41,673 bases of DNA, from assembly GCA_033297205.1 (NCBI GenBank), contig MU859308.1:1-41673 (forward strand), given 5' to 3'. The position numbers were made by a program, and so were the translations under genes. A model generated the notes under the pieces. It was not told where the DNA came from. It made no database searches and saw nothing but the letters and a program-made list of their open reading frames with translations. The stretch is from Pseudoneurospora amorphoporcata (Eukaryota > Ascomycota > Sordariomycetes > Sordariales > Sordariaceae). Below, piece by piece: positions 11,299 to 23,534 of this stretch; position 1 is the stretch's first letter; each line of letters opens with the position of its first letter.

Positions 11299-13241
11299 GG
11301 GGGCTGTGGATGGCGATGTGAAGGGATACCGTATGTGATGAGAAATTGAGGAAATTGAGGATATGAAAAGGGTCCTTGTTTCAGGAGCGCACACTTGTAG
11401 CCATGGCTGTACGCTACTCTAGCATACTGGAATGCCAATAATCACCCATCAACTCATGCCCTGATGTGATCTTGTCATGTTCGGGAGATGTGTTGGTCGT
11501 TGGATTTGAGCTTCTCCCGTAGACGACGCTGGTTGGCGCCTGGAGTTACAGCTCCAGTGAACTTGATACTCGAACTGTAGTCGCGGGTGCATGGTAGGGC
11601 ATGGACGAGGGAGGCACCCCAATCCATATATTCGACATTCCGAAACCACGTTGATGGCACCAGGTGACCGTGAAAGCCACGTGGAGAGCTCTTCGAAATG
11701 AATACGAACAAGCGGAAGAGTGTCTCGGCAAACATGGTTTCCGACGCGTCCGGATCATCGGCAATCGTGATAGATCGGTTGAAGTTGGTGGAATCGCGTT
11801 GTTTCAAGGAAGAGAGCCAGCCAAATGAAGACTTGCAGATGTCAGGAAAGAGTGGCTGACTGCTCACGGACGGTCGCCGGTGAACGTTCTTGTCCCTTGT
11901 TGTCGAATGGGAGATGGACAGAAACGTTTCACGATGGAAGGACCGTTGGAGCTGCAAAGGTGATGATGTCAATCATTGGAGAAAGCAGCTGATTGGACAG
12001 GGAACCCTCCTAATGGAAAGTGGGGTCATCATTGGAGTTCTCGGTCAAGGCGCTAGACAGGGGTGAGATGGTGAAGGAAGAACGCGGCTCTTCCTGAGGC
12101 ACTCACGATGGCGGGGCATTCTCTGCTTTCTTCGAGTTGCATAGGTATCGAAAGGAAAACCGCGACTCCACGCCAACCCGGATGGAACTCTTCTTCTTGC
12201 CGTGCCGTGCCATGTCACGAAATCACAATCACTGACCTCCAGGACAGTCCATGACAGGCTGCACTGTCCAAGTGTTTGGGCAGTAACCATGCCGACAAAT
12301 CAAGACATAGCGTTGGCTTGAAGGTCAGTTCTTTGTAGGACGGTTGGGCTCCAGTTCCCAGCGCAACCTAACTCGGATTTGGGAACGGGTTCGATTTTGA
12401 TACGTGCATGCAGAGAGAGTAAAAAGGAGAAAGGAGAAAGGCGGAGAGGCCAATGAGAGGAAGGAAGAACTGACGAAAGCTGCAGCAGGAGAAGAGGGGA
12501 AGTCGCTCTTACCACCCAAGAGCGTGCAGAGTGCAGCGGGCAACCATCCATCTTTTGAGCTCAGCTTTGACACCGACAGATCACAATGAGCATGTGAGGT
12601 AATCAACCGAAGCAAGTGCTGCTGAATCTGGCATCCCCCCTCCCCCTCTTCCCGCTCCCCACTTCGCCTCGAGTCAGTTATAAGTGATAGTATCACATCC
12701 CATATCTTGTTGGTTTTTGGGTATCCCGCTCTCTTATATTTTACTCCGTCTCTTCACACCATCACCCCCTCTCTCAAAACAACAATCCTCATCCGATCTG
12801 ACCTACAACAAGAACGAAGAAATCAAAAGTTCTCCAACAGCTCTGCACCAGTCACGGTGCAGCATTCTACTAACAGCCAGCTCGCCAGCCAAGAGAGGTA
12901 CGTTCGGGAAGCTCCAGTAGCTTCGCGCGGGGTCGATTTACTTGGTAGTAGTGCCGCTAAAGCGCATCTAGCCCATCAAGGTACGTGGTGCTGCCCCACT
13001 TGCTCGTCTGTTTCCAAACCATGTTTCCACTGCACTGCAACCGCTGTCAGCCCAACCTCGGACAACCTAACAAGATTCGGATGTCATGGCATGGCATCAT
13101 GTCATGGCTCTGATAGCTATATCTGTTTCCGGTCCCCAGGGGACTGGGTCTCCCTTCTACCCTCCTTCCATCTCCGAACGCTTCCTGCCGACGTTCTGAT
13201 CCTCGTATCCAGCAACCCCGCCCATCCATCCATCTCCCACC
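11299..13241. other. Intergenic region and gpn promoter/leader
   Basis: No gene I can support. The right part becomes CT-rich on the plus strand (12620-12780, with CCCCT-type motifs at 12634-12660 and AT-rich TTATATTTTAC at about 12733) and probably contains the gpn promoter. Between about 12790 and 13241 lies the likely leader; a GTACGT at 12898 and a CCCCAG near 13139 could bound a leader intron, but this is a guess. A minus-strand open frame at 11475-11972 lacks an ATG and any recognisable domain. Confidence 0.5.
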
Positions 13242-16082
13242 ATGGCCTCCACTACCACGCAGCGTATTCCCCTCCGAGAGAGGAGGCCATCCGTTGGCGC
13301 GCCCCTCGTCGATATCCAGGGAGGTGTTGCTCCCGCCGGTGTCTCTCGCCCCAAGCACAAGAGAACCCTTACCGGCTTCGGTGCTGGAGATATCAAGACC
13401 GTCGAAGGTATGGATGCGCAAGTGTTTCCACAATGTATGGACTAGAATAGCACTAACATCTATCTGTCTTCAACCAGCTTCTATCCCCGAGCCCCAGCGC
13501 AAGGCTTGGCTCGAACACCAGACCAGCGGCTTCAAGGACAAGGACGGCTTCGAAAAGGAGGTTGTCCGCCATGTCGAGACCACCCTTGCCCGCAGCTTGT
13601 ACAACTGCGACGAACAGGCCGCCTACGCTGCCTGCAGTCTGGCCTTCCGTGACCGTCTCATTCTCGAGTGGAACCGCACTCAGCAGCGCCAGACCTTCGC
13701 CGACAGCAAGCGTGTCTACTACCTCTCGCTAGAGTTCCTCATGGGCCGTGCCCTCGACAATGCCATGCTCAACATCGGCCAGAAGGACGTGGCCAAGGCT
13801 GGTCTCGCCGACCTCGGCTTCAGAATCGAGGATGTCATCGAACAGGAGCACGATGCTGCTCTCGGAAACGGTGGTCTTGGTCGTCTCGCTGCCTGCTTCC
13901 TCGACAGTTTGGCCTCGCTCAACTATTCGGCCTGGGGTTACGGCCTCAGATACCGCTACGGCATCTTCAAGCAGGAGATCATTGACGGCTACCAGGTCGA
14001 GGTGCCAGACTACTGGCTCGACTTCAACCCCTGGGAGTTCCCCCGTCACGATGTCACGGTCGATATCCAGTTCTACGGCCATGTCACCAAGCGCACTGAT
14101 GACAACGGCAAGACCATCGCCACCTGGGAGGGCGGCGAGATCGTCAAGGCCGTCGCTTTCGATGTCCCCATTCCCGGCTACGCCACGCCTTCGACCAACA
14201 ACCTGAGACTGTGGTCCAGCAAGGCTGCCAGCGGCGAGTTCGACTTCCAAAAGTTCAATAGCGGCGACTACGAGAACTCGGTCGCGGACCAGCAACGTGC
14301 TGAGACCATCAGTGCTGTGCTCTACCCCAACGACAACCTCGATCGCGGAAAGGAGCTTCGTCTCAAGCAGCAATACTTCTGGGTTGCCGCCTCCCTCTAC
14401 GACATTGTCCGCCGTTTCAAAAAGTCCAAGCGCGCATGGAAGGAGTTCCCCGACCAGGTTGCCATCCAGCTCAACGACACCCACCCGACTCTGGCTGTTG
14501 TTGAGCTCCAGCGTATCCTCGTCGATCTCGAGGGCCTTGACTGGGAGGAGGCCTGGAACATCGTCACCCAGACTTTCGGTTACACCAACCACACCGTCCT
14601 TCCCGAGGCTCTCGAGAAGTGGTCCGTCCCCTTGTTCCAACATCTCCTGCCCCGCCACCTCCAGCTCATCTACGACATCAACCTGTTCTTCCTGCAGAGC
14701 GTCGAGCGCAAGTTCCCCAAGGATCGCGATATGCTTGCCCGCGTCTCCATCATCGAGGAGTCCCAGCCCAAGATGGTCCGCATGGCTCACTTGGCTATTG
14801 TTGGTTCTCACAAGGTCAATGGTGTTGCTGAGTTGCATTCCGATCTCATCAAGACCACCATCTTCAAGGACTTCGTCGAGGTCTTTGGCCCCGACAAGTT
14901 CACCAACGTCACCAACGGTATCACTCCCCGCAGATGGCTCCACCAGGCCAACCCTCGCCTCTCGGAGCTCATCGCCAGCAAGACCGGCAGCCTGGACTAC
15001 CTCAAGGATCTGACTGAGCTGGCCAAGATTGAGCACTACAAGGACGACAAGGACTTCCGCAAGGAGTGGGCCGAGATCAAGTACGCCAATAAGGTCCGCC
15101 TGTCCAAGCACATCAAGAAGACCACCGGTGTCGACGTCAACCCCTCTGCCCTCTTTGATGTCCAGGTCAAGCGTATTCACGAGTACAAGCGCCAACAGAT
15201 GAACATCTTCGGTGTCATCCACCGTTATCTTACCCTTAAGGCAGCCTCGCCTGAGGAAAGGAAGAAGTTCCAGCCCAGAGTCTCCATCTTTGGTGGAAAG
15301 GCTGCTCCTGGCTACTGGATGGCCAAGCAGATTATTCACTTGATCAACGCTGTCGGCGCCGTTGTCAACAACGACAAGGAGATTGGTGATCTTCTCAAGG
15401 TCATCTTCCTCGAGGATTACAACGTCAGCAAGGCCGAGATGATCATTCCCGCTTCGGATATCAGCGAGCACATCTCGACTGCCGGCACCGAGTAAGTTTT
15501 CCGCTGTCACTAGTGTGAATACTATTCGCTAACCAATAACAGGGCCTCTGGTACCAGTAACATGAAGTTCGTCCTCAACGGTGGTCTCATCATCGGAACA
15601 TGCGATGGTGCCAACGTAAGCAAAACTCTCTTTCATGCCATATGCGACCTTTTACTAACCTTTATCAGATCGAAATCACCCGCGAAATCGGCGAACAGAA
15701 CATCTTCCTCTTCGGTAACCTCGCCGAGGACGTCGAGGACATTCGCCACAACCACACTTATGGCTCGCACACTGTCGATCCCGACCTTACCAAGGTGTTT
15801 GAGGCTATTGAGAAGGGCACCTTCGGCGAGCCCAAAGACTTTATGGGCATGATCTCTGCCGTCCGCGACCACGGTGACTTCTACCTCGTGTCCGACGACT
15901 TCCACAGCTACATTGAGACGCAAGAGCTTGTTGACAAGGCCTATCGCGACCAGGAGGGCTGGGTCACCAAGAGCATTGAGAGCGTGGCGAGAATGGGCTT
16001 CTTCAGCTCGGACCGCTGCATCAACGAGTATGCCGAGGGTATCTGGAACCTTGAGCCTTTGCCTATCAAGGACCAGAAGTAA
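13242..16082 (+). CDS. gpn: Glycogen phosphorylase
   Basis: PLP-dependent glycosyltransferase (family GT35) that releases glucose-1-phosphate from glycogen in the cytosol. Exons 13242-13407, 13478-15491, 15543-15615 and 15669-16082 join in frame to 888 aa, the normal size for a fungal enzyme. Visible family signatures: LSLEFLMGRALDNAM and ALGNGGLGRLAACFLDSLASL in the N-terminal half, VKRIHEYKRQQ, and the PLP site ASGTSNMKF with the Schiff-base lysine K735, followed by GGLIIGTCDGANIEI. The N-terminal extension has RTLTGF (Thr44), which resembles the regulatory phosphothreonine site of yeast Gph1, so PKA/phosphorylase-kinase type activation is likely (inference). ATG 13242 follows CACC, a good context. 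Intron 1 (70 nt) has a CTAAC branch site. A 593-residue open frame on the opposite strand is a by-product of its GC3-rich codon use. Confidence 0.97.
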
Positions 16083-16557
16083 GGGGTCCAAAACCAAACT
16101 GGGAAAGGGGAAAGCAGGATGCCTATAACATTCTTGGATAGCCTTTGGAGTGGAGAGTGGGAGGGGGAGGACGGAGTTGATGACTTAGCTTTTTGATTAC
16201 GCCGTTACGAATCATGAACCTATTGAGCAATGGCACCTATTTGAATACAAATTTTTATGACTTGTACAACTGTCTATGTCACTCGCCATTTGCATCCTTG
16301 GTGAGAGTGAATACCGAATATGACACGCTGAAGTGGCTACAAGTCATCATGTGGTTGATGCTCCAAATTCTAGACAAGGGAATTCCCCTGGCGGAGATGT
16401 CGGTACATCGGCTACGTAGTGGTAGTGTTGGTCAATAACCTTGGATCTTTACTCGATAAGCTGGCACTTAGGAGGGAACCGACCATTCTTCACTCAATGT
16501 CTGTTTATCTCCTTCTTGGGCACGTTCATCAAGTGTTTACTAACTCTCCATTAACGA

Positions 16558-16625
16558 TTTTTTTTTTTATTTTTTTTTATTTTTTTTTATTTTCTTTTAT
16601 TTTTTTTTATTTTTTTATTTTTTTT
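16558..16625. repeat. T-rich repeat, unit ATTTTTTTT
   Basis: About seven imperfect units of T8-9 separated by single A bases, in the 3' flank of gpn. A C and a G interrupt it. Confidence 0.9.
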
Positions 16626-17084
16626 GCGATTTTGTTTGGATTTTTTTTGAGCTGGGGAGGGAGGGATTTTGTTCACCAACACTTTATTTTTCCTTCTCCC
16701 TCTCTCTATTCAGCCACTCTTTAGACTACAGTTGCCTATCTGATATATACCCACATACCCACACACTTACATACTTACATACTTACATACTTATATACTT
16801 AGGTAGCGGGTACCTAGTAGTAAGACCCCTAGGTGCGCAATTTATTTAATTGATTCCACTTCTTTGTTATAGGTTTGACGCTTTGTGTTCTGTTTCTTTT
16901 TGGGGAGTTTCAAGAGTACGGCAGTATGTATGTATGTATGTATATATGTATGTACATTCTATCTCATTCCATTGGCAGCCGATTGATTGCAGCCGATTGA
17001 TTGCAGTGACAGTGATAAATGTGATGGATGGCTTGTGTATTTTGTTGCGTTTGGGTGTTTAACGTCTAGTCTAGGTGGCTCTTA

Positions 17085-17145
17085 GGTAGATAGGTAGGTA
17101 CCTTAAGTAGGTAGGTAAGTAGGTAAGTAAGTAGGTAGGTAAAGA
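17085..17145. repeat. (GGTA/AGTA)n microsatellite
   Basis: Degenerate tetranucleotide array built from TAGG and TAAG units, including the palindrome GGTACC near 17100. The same motif recurs singly through the window. Confidence 0.85.
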
Positions 17146-20100
17146 CTTGGTAAAACCTGAACATGCCCGTGTTAGGCTTTTTGCAGGAACTAGTCTACTT
17201 AATGAGTGTGTATACAGCTTGAATGGTGGTGGATGTAGCGCGAGAACACCGAGTCCAAAAACCTCGACGATGGCCGGCAGTCTCTGTTCGGAACGCAGGT
17301 ATGGTATGGTATGGCATGGTATGGTATCGCGCGGCTTTGGCCATGTATGCATGCATGCCCTTGATGTCCGTCCATCCGTCCGTCTTGAGACTTGAGGTTT
17401 TGTAAGAACATAGCTCTCGGGGTATTCCATTCGTCGCTGTCATACCTAGGTAGGTATCTACATGCTGTCCTTCGGAGACTGGAGCTGCTACTTGCTTCGT
17501 GAACGACCACTGTGTAGATTGGATGATGACCGCATATTAAATGGATGTTGGAGGCGGTTCTATGTACAAGGACAGGACGGAAGTTGTGGAACGTGAATGG
17601 AACTTGTTAATGTTCTAGAAGGAATCTGGTGCAAGGAGGACGGAGTGTCTGAGTTCCTCTCCTGATCTAGAATAGCGTCTGCGTATTTGACTGGACTGGG
17701 CGTAGGTAGGTACCGTAGGTGAGGTATAACTTATAAGTGGGATACAGGGAGCATGACATTCAGCAGTTGGCGGAACGTTCCAGACCTGATCGTCGGTAGG
17801 TTGCCCAAGACTGACTCTTTTTGTGTTGTGCGCAGGTGGATGTTAGAGTTGGGTGTGCCCTCGAGGTGCCTAAAACACTCACCTTTCCCGTAACACTTCA
17901 GCACATCATTGATGCGATCTAAGTGGTCTGTACCCCATACCTTGTGTAGCGTCATGATGGGTAGAGGTAGCTTTGAGTTCCTTGTCTGCATTTCTGTACC
18001 CTGAAACAATGGGTAGACTAGGTAGGCAGGCACAGCCTTGTGACAGCTGACTGAGCCTGTAAAGTTGGAAGTACAAGGGACCTTCTAGGCCATCCTGACT
18101 TCTGCTGTGTCACTTGTATGTTACTGTTAGTACTTATGTGCAGTGTCGGTAGGGCTGTTGCCACTCAGCAAGGATTTTGGGAGCTGAGGTTGGAGAGTTT
18201 GGGGTAGCGCCTCCTTATCGAATAACTTTTTCAGTCTGGCTCTTATATATGTCGACAGCTGAAAGTACCGGGCGTGTGGATTTGGAATTGTGAATCGGGT
18301 AGGTACCATAGTTAGGCACTGCAGATAGGGTAGTGTAAGGATTTCACAATGGGATACAGTACCTCGATCGGATTAAGGGGTCTCAGCCGAAAGGGGGCAC
18401 AAGTTCTCGGAGGGGCCCGAACCGGCGATCCCATATGTACAGTATTGTTGAGCAACAGGACATCTCGACTGAAGTTTGCAGATCACCGTTCCGGATCGCC
18501 GAAGCTCCATTGACTGGCCAGCCATGGAGCCTCCAGCCAGTTTGAGCCTCCATGTACTCTAGTGAGCGAGCGTGTCAGAGTGTCGGCGTGCCAGAAGGTG
18601 CCATTCGGACTCGACGATAGCTTCACCTTCCTGTGGTCCTACAGTCGCACCCCATCGGTGTCAAGCATGCCGAGTCGTACAACATCTTGGCAGGGAACTA
18701 TTTGTCACACGAATCTGTGTATTTTTGGTTCGTTGAGAGACCATGGACGGATGGGACTTGCTCCAGGGGCATGGACATCCCTTGGTGGTCGCTTGACCGA
18801 CTCCCCGATGGGGACGGGATGGATACAGTATGAGAAGTCGATGGCAGGAAGGAATGGTGATCTGTTTCCCATGGTATCCCTGCTGCCGTTAGTTTAGACC
18901 GGACAGACCGGCGATTGATAAGGAGGGAGACAAGGAGTGGTGGATGGAGACATGGAGGCTCAAAACGGGAAAGGAGGGTGACGAGGGTGGGAATAGTTGC
19001 ATATCCCACACTTGGCTCAAGCGTCTGGTTGGTTCTTATTCAGGCCGAGGATATGTACTGACCCTGCCCTGGGGGAAGGTGGAAGTGATCGACTGCATAC
19101 ACGCATACAGTATGTCGTGTAGCTTCCGGTGGCAGCGTGGGTGTTGACAGCTTCATTTCTTTTTCTGACGGATCACTTGGTCCATATGCACCGCTTCAGT
19201 GCTAACGTAATTATGGCGGTAGCGGGGAGGCTCTCCTTGTTCCGTTGCAAGATACAGGATTGGACGCTTCTATTTGGAAATGCGAGTATGCATGAAGTGC
19301 CCTGGCTGCGATGCAGAGATAGATGGATGACATTCCCGCGTACTGTAGCGCAGTGTGTTAATGTACGTGTGCAGTGAATTTGATGACAAGACAATTGGTC
19401 AATATGATAAAAGATTGAACCAAGCCAACATGCTCTCTGCCTTGAAAAACGTGCTTTTCCTGTGCATCTGCATACTAGTCTCGTGTCGTGGACCCTATCG
19501 GAAATTGAGGGGACTATCCTCCTCCTTGAGTGAACCCAGGGTTCCAACGGGGCCTATGGGTGTCAAGGATAGACTACTCAACAAGACAAGGGAGAACGTC
19601 CTGGGTTCGCGGGTAGCTACTACACTAGCTGCGCCATACCCCGACGACGTCATCATGCATAAAACGGGCCTGGAAAGCTTCCCCGTTCGACCCCGCTGGT
19701 TATTGACAAGGTTAGGATGGATTGGGAATAGTTGCCTAGTGATTGTGACGGGGATGGTCATCAATAGCGCCGTTTCAACATGCAGGGTACCAATCGACGT
19801 CCAGCCCAGGGCTCTTTTTTTGGGTGGTTGAAATTGAATTTCCCTCGGCTTGGATAACAGGGACAGCGGAACAATAGACCAGGCGGCATTCCAATTCCGC
19901 ACTTTCTCGGTACGTAGTTTAAAATTGTTGAGGGTAGTTTTGTATGTGCTGAGGGGAAGGTGAGATATATGCTGGTTTGAAGGGGGAGTAATGTGTATCG
20001 TGAGTGATATGGGGGTTTGTCGTCTGACTTGGGGTCTGGATCAAAGATAAGATGATGATTGGACCTGGGATTTGCTGTAGCACGCACATCATCTGAACCG

Positions 20101-21027
20101 ACAGCTCGGAGATGGGAACAAAAAGGAAAGATGAGATGAACAAAAAAAGAAAGTATCCATGGGTAGGAAACCGGACGGCATACATACAGTACCTCACTCA
20201 TGGGTCCCTGATGATCACGGGAAAGATCCGTGATCCGTGCAACTGGGACGGTACACAACGGTGAGACTGTCTGCGACACGTGCTGCTCTGGAGGCAGGCG
20301 TGGCAGGTGAATTATCAATCAATAATCATCAGGGCAGCCGACACATGCTGGCGAGGGGAACGGAAGGAGGTGAGCTGATTTGATTGTGATGGGCTTTATG
20401 TGGATGGATGGAGGTTGGGGGCCCCGAAGGCATGGGAAGTGGGAGTCTTGGCAGGACCCTGACAAGGAGGGTTGCCATGGCCCGTGGGTTGCGTGATGAC
20501 CGGATGTCTCTTCTTGGAAATGACTTGAGAGAGATTCCCGATTTCCGATCGTGGAGGGGGAGAATGAGATATGGAGCCTTGTCAGTCTTGGGGGGTTGTG
20601 AGTGGTTTGTGGATGAGACCCAACTAGGCTCATTGGAGGCTCTTGAGGTGTCATCGAGATGGCTAGCATGGTGTTGGTAGTGTAGAGGTAGTGGTGTGAA
20701 TGAGTCCCACTTGTACACAACCACGACGACACTATTAAATGCGTGCCATTTGCGTTGATACCCAAACGAGGCAACTTGAAGAGTCCAAGGACAAGAACGA
20801 CAAGACTGAGATTGCAACCGTGGTCAATGACGCGCCTATCGTATAAGGTGGAGTGACCATGTGTGGTTGATGTTTCGAGCCGACTCATGGGAGGCTGAAA
20901 AAACTCCAAACGATATCCGGCATGAGAATTGCGTGCCTGAGCTAAGCGCTGGGAAAAGTCCATGCCGGTGGTATGTATTTGTGGAGGATGGTCCGAGCTT
21001 TATTCAAAGCATGCTGTTAGCCGTTTC

Positions 21028-21100
21028 CTCTTTCTTCTTTTTCTTTTTTCTTTTTTTCTTTTTTTTTTTTTTTTTTTTTTTTTTTCCTTTATTTCTTTTT
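21028..21100. repeat. Pyrimidine/T-rich tract with about 27 consecutive T
   Basis: TTTCTTC units run into an uninterrupted T tract at about 21059-21085 and then CCTTTATTTC. Intergenic, with no associated gene. Confidence 0.9.
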
Positions 21101-22300
21101 CTAGCAAGTGAGCTTGATACCGGCTTGGCCAGAAAAAGCATCTTGAATCCAGGCTGCCAGGGTATTCAGCTGAATATCTGTGGTGTCCCCTTCGTGTTCC
21201 CCAAACCGGAGCATTTCTTCCAGCTACGTTTTCTGACAACCTGTTTACTCATGTCGATGTGACAATGATGGCTTCCCTTTTCCTTGAACCAAGTCAACGA
21301 TGAAGTGGTACTTGGGGAGGGGGAAGCCGCGCGTGACTGCGGTTACATGCTCGGTTGGTTGACAGCAGTCGGAGGAACGGCCGGTTCTGACTTACAAGGG
21401 AAAGAAGTGAAGGGTGCGCTAGGAACGGGTCACCGCCAGATCGAACAATTGGCTGAAATGCTCCATCAGAGTTCCGATTGCGCCCAAATTCGCGATTTGG
21501 AGGGGCTCAGCAACGCAACCCGCCGGATTGGCCCTGTGGCCTGTGCCAGTTTGCGATGGCCTGCGATTGCCTGCCAGGCCGAGCGGGAGTGGGCCTTTTG
21601 GCATGTCTCGGCGACAAGGGGTCGTGGTTAGCGCTCTGCTTCACGCTGGTGAGTCCCACCGTCACCTACGTCATAGCCTCCTCCCCCTCGTCTGGCCAGT
21701 CCTACCACACACACCATATGTCGCTTCCACATGTATGCACTATCAGATGAGTTTCTGTTGATGGTCCGTGTTGACCGAGGGTTGAAAACCCAACGTTATG
21801 GGAAGCCGAGAATCCAAGTCCAAGTTGCCGTGTTATAAACACACTTCACCTACAATGAGCAAGCAGATGGCAGGGAAGATTGCTCGACTTGTACACACAT
21901 GAATAAGCTGCACATAAATAAGAACATGGACATCAACATGGCTTCCATTGAGGTTATCTCAACCTGCAGTAACAAGAGACAGTCATATCAGATACAGCAA
22001 TACCAGCAGTTAGTAGAGGATGGTGGTGTGGGGGCAGGTACAGGTACCCAACCAACGACAAAAAGAAAAGCGAAAAATGGATGAACCAAAGCATGGAATT
22101 TGAACAAGACGGGAATTCAGCATATCCTGTTCTCCAGTCCCGGCGTCGTGTTCCCGGTCTCGAGGTCGAGCATCTTCTCAGTCAACCCTATTGGCAGTTG
22201 CCGGCCCCTTGCTGGTAGCGCCTTAACTTGACCGTTTTGAGCTGTTTCTCCCACTTGAGTCCTTGCCCATGAGCCCGGCCTCCCGTTCCATCCTCTGTGC

Positions 22301-23534
22301 TGCATCTTCACCCACCCTTGCCTGGCTCATCGGGTGCCCAGGTTGGTATCTACTGATCGTACATCCTGGCTTCTTTTTCTCTCCCTTTTATCACCTGCGC
22401 TTTCGCCCCTTCTCTTCCTCCTAGGTCCCTCCTCTGCTTCTCCTCCTCTTCAAACCTACCTTACATTGTGCTTCTTGCGACTTCTGCGATACCATCCTCG
22501 CCTTGCCTGTTGTTCCCTCAGTCGGCCCACAACCAAACCCTCATCGCGACATTCCTTGGTTAAAACGAGTCCGACTTCGACCTCAGCTTGACCAAGTAGA
22601 CTCGCCAAGTGTGCGGGTAGGTGCAACTACAGAAAAGCAGTCAATCATCGGAAAGTGCGGGGCCCTCGGTTCTAACTTCAAATTGTTATTGGAAAAAAAA
22701 AAGACGTTCACAACAACACAACAACAACAACAATTCTCACCAACTGTCTGACAAGCCAAAAACCGTGACTTACACGACGACACGAGGAAAATCATTCCAT
22801 ATCGAGTAGGACACAAAAAGTTGCGGCGCCAGCATTTCAATACCAATCATCGATCGAGATCCGAGCCGAAGCACGCACCTGCCAAGCACTTGTCGCTGCC
22901 CCTCGTATCCGAATTCAGTTTGGGTAAAAGGCCCAGTTCTGTTAGTGAACTACTGCAGGTAAGCCGGGCGGATCCCCACCAAACAAGGTCCACCACTAAA
23001 GGCAAATTCCCTCCGCACTTCCCCGCCCTGGCAACTGCCTGGCGCACACCAACTTGCCCGCTGCCAGTGAGCTGCCCAGGTTGCGCTGGGAAGTGGGAGT
23101 GGGATGGATTCCTTTTTCTGTCCATTGCGTCCACTTCTTTCCCACTCGCTCTCCTTCAACTCTTCCACTTTGCTCTCGGTGCCCAAGCTAAACCAAGACA
23201 ACACCAAATTGAAGTTTTGGGTTCGCCTTCAGGATTTCTCAGCCTTTACACGATTCCATCGTTGTGCGCACCACCCAGCCAACATCCGACCACCCAGCCG
23301 ACGTCGTCTCTTCTTAGACAAAATCACGAAGCGCCCGATCACCGCATCCCTTCACTGTCGCCACTGAATCAGACGCCGCGTTTGACCTGCGTTTTCGAAC
23401 ACTCGGCCAAGCTTGCCCCGCGCTCCCACCGAAGACTTACCGGGCTACTTAGTCTTCCAGCAATCCTCATCCCATCCTTTGTTCTCTAATCCGCAAAACT
23501 CGACACCTCCAAGTCATAAACACCACACGTCACA
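22301..23534 (+). promoter_or_regulatory. Probable promoter and long leader of os-2
   Basis: The plus strand is CT-rich at 22370-22480 and then rich in AAC/ACA. It carries many short upstream frames before ATG 23535. A GTAAGC consensus donor at 22961 with CAG/TAG sites downstream makes a leader intron possible. No upstream frame resembles a protein. Transcript data would be needed to place the start site and any leader intron. Confidence 0.4.

Larger units (their letters stand above)
16083..22300. other. Long region without a supportable gene
   Basis: About 6 kb of moderate base composition with many short overlapping frames on both strands and no recognisable domain. It holds several simple repeats: an (ATTTTTTTT)n-like tract at 16558-16625, (CTTACATA)n at about 16755-16800, (GGTA/AGTA)n at 17085-17145, (GGTAT)n at about 17299-17328 and a T-rich run at 21028-21100. 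The larger frames on the minus strand at 19761-20318 and 20319-20963 start without ATG or have no conserved look. A non-coding RNA, or a fast-evolving short gene with several introns, cannot be excluded from the DNA alone. Confidence 0.55.

Noticed and set aside
11475..11972. 165-codon minus-strand frame
   Set aside because: Begins with TTG, has no domain or convincing upstream exon. A TTTGCAG acceptor just inside it and some Asp/Glu-rich stretches keep it faintly possible, but support is too weak.
13729..15510. 593-codon open frame antisense to glycogen phosphorylase
   Set aside because: It mirrors the GC3-rich codons of gpn; it has no domain, is Leu/Val/Asp/Glu-rich throughout, and lies fully inside a certain gene.
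18600..18840. Short plus-strand frame with HAESYNILA, faintly like the NADSY..A motif of M35 metalloproteases
   Set aside because: No HExxH or GTxDxxYG zinc motif nearby and no continuation in flanking frames; likely chance.
20319..20963. 214-codon minus-strand frame
   Set aside because: Ser/His/Pro-rich with no domain or family resemblance, and competing frames on the other strand.
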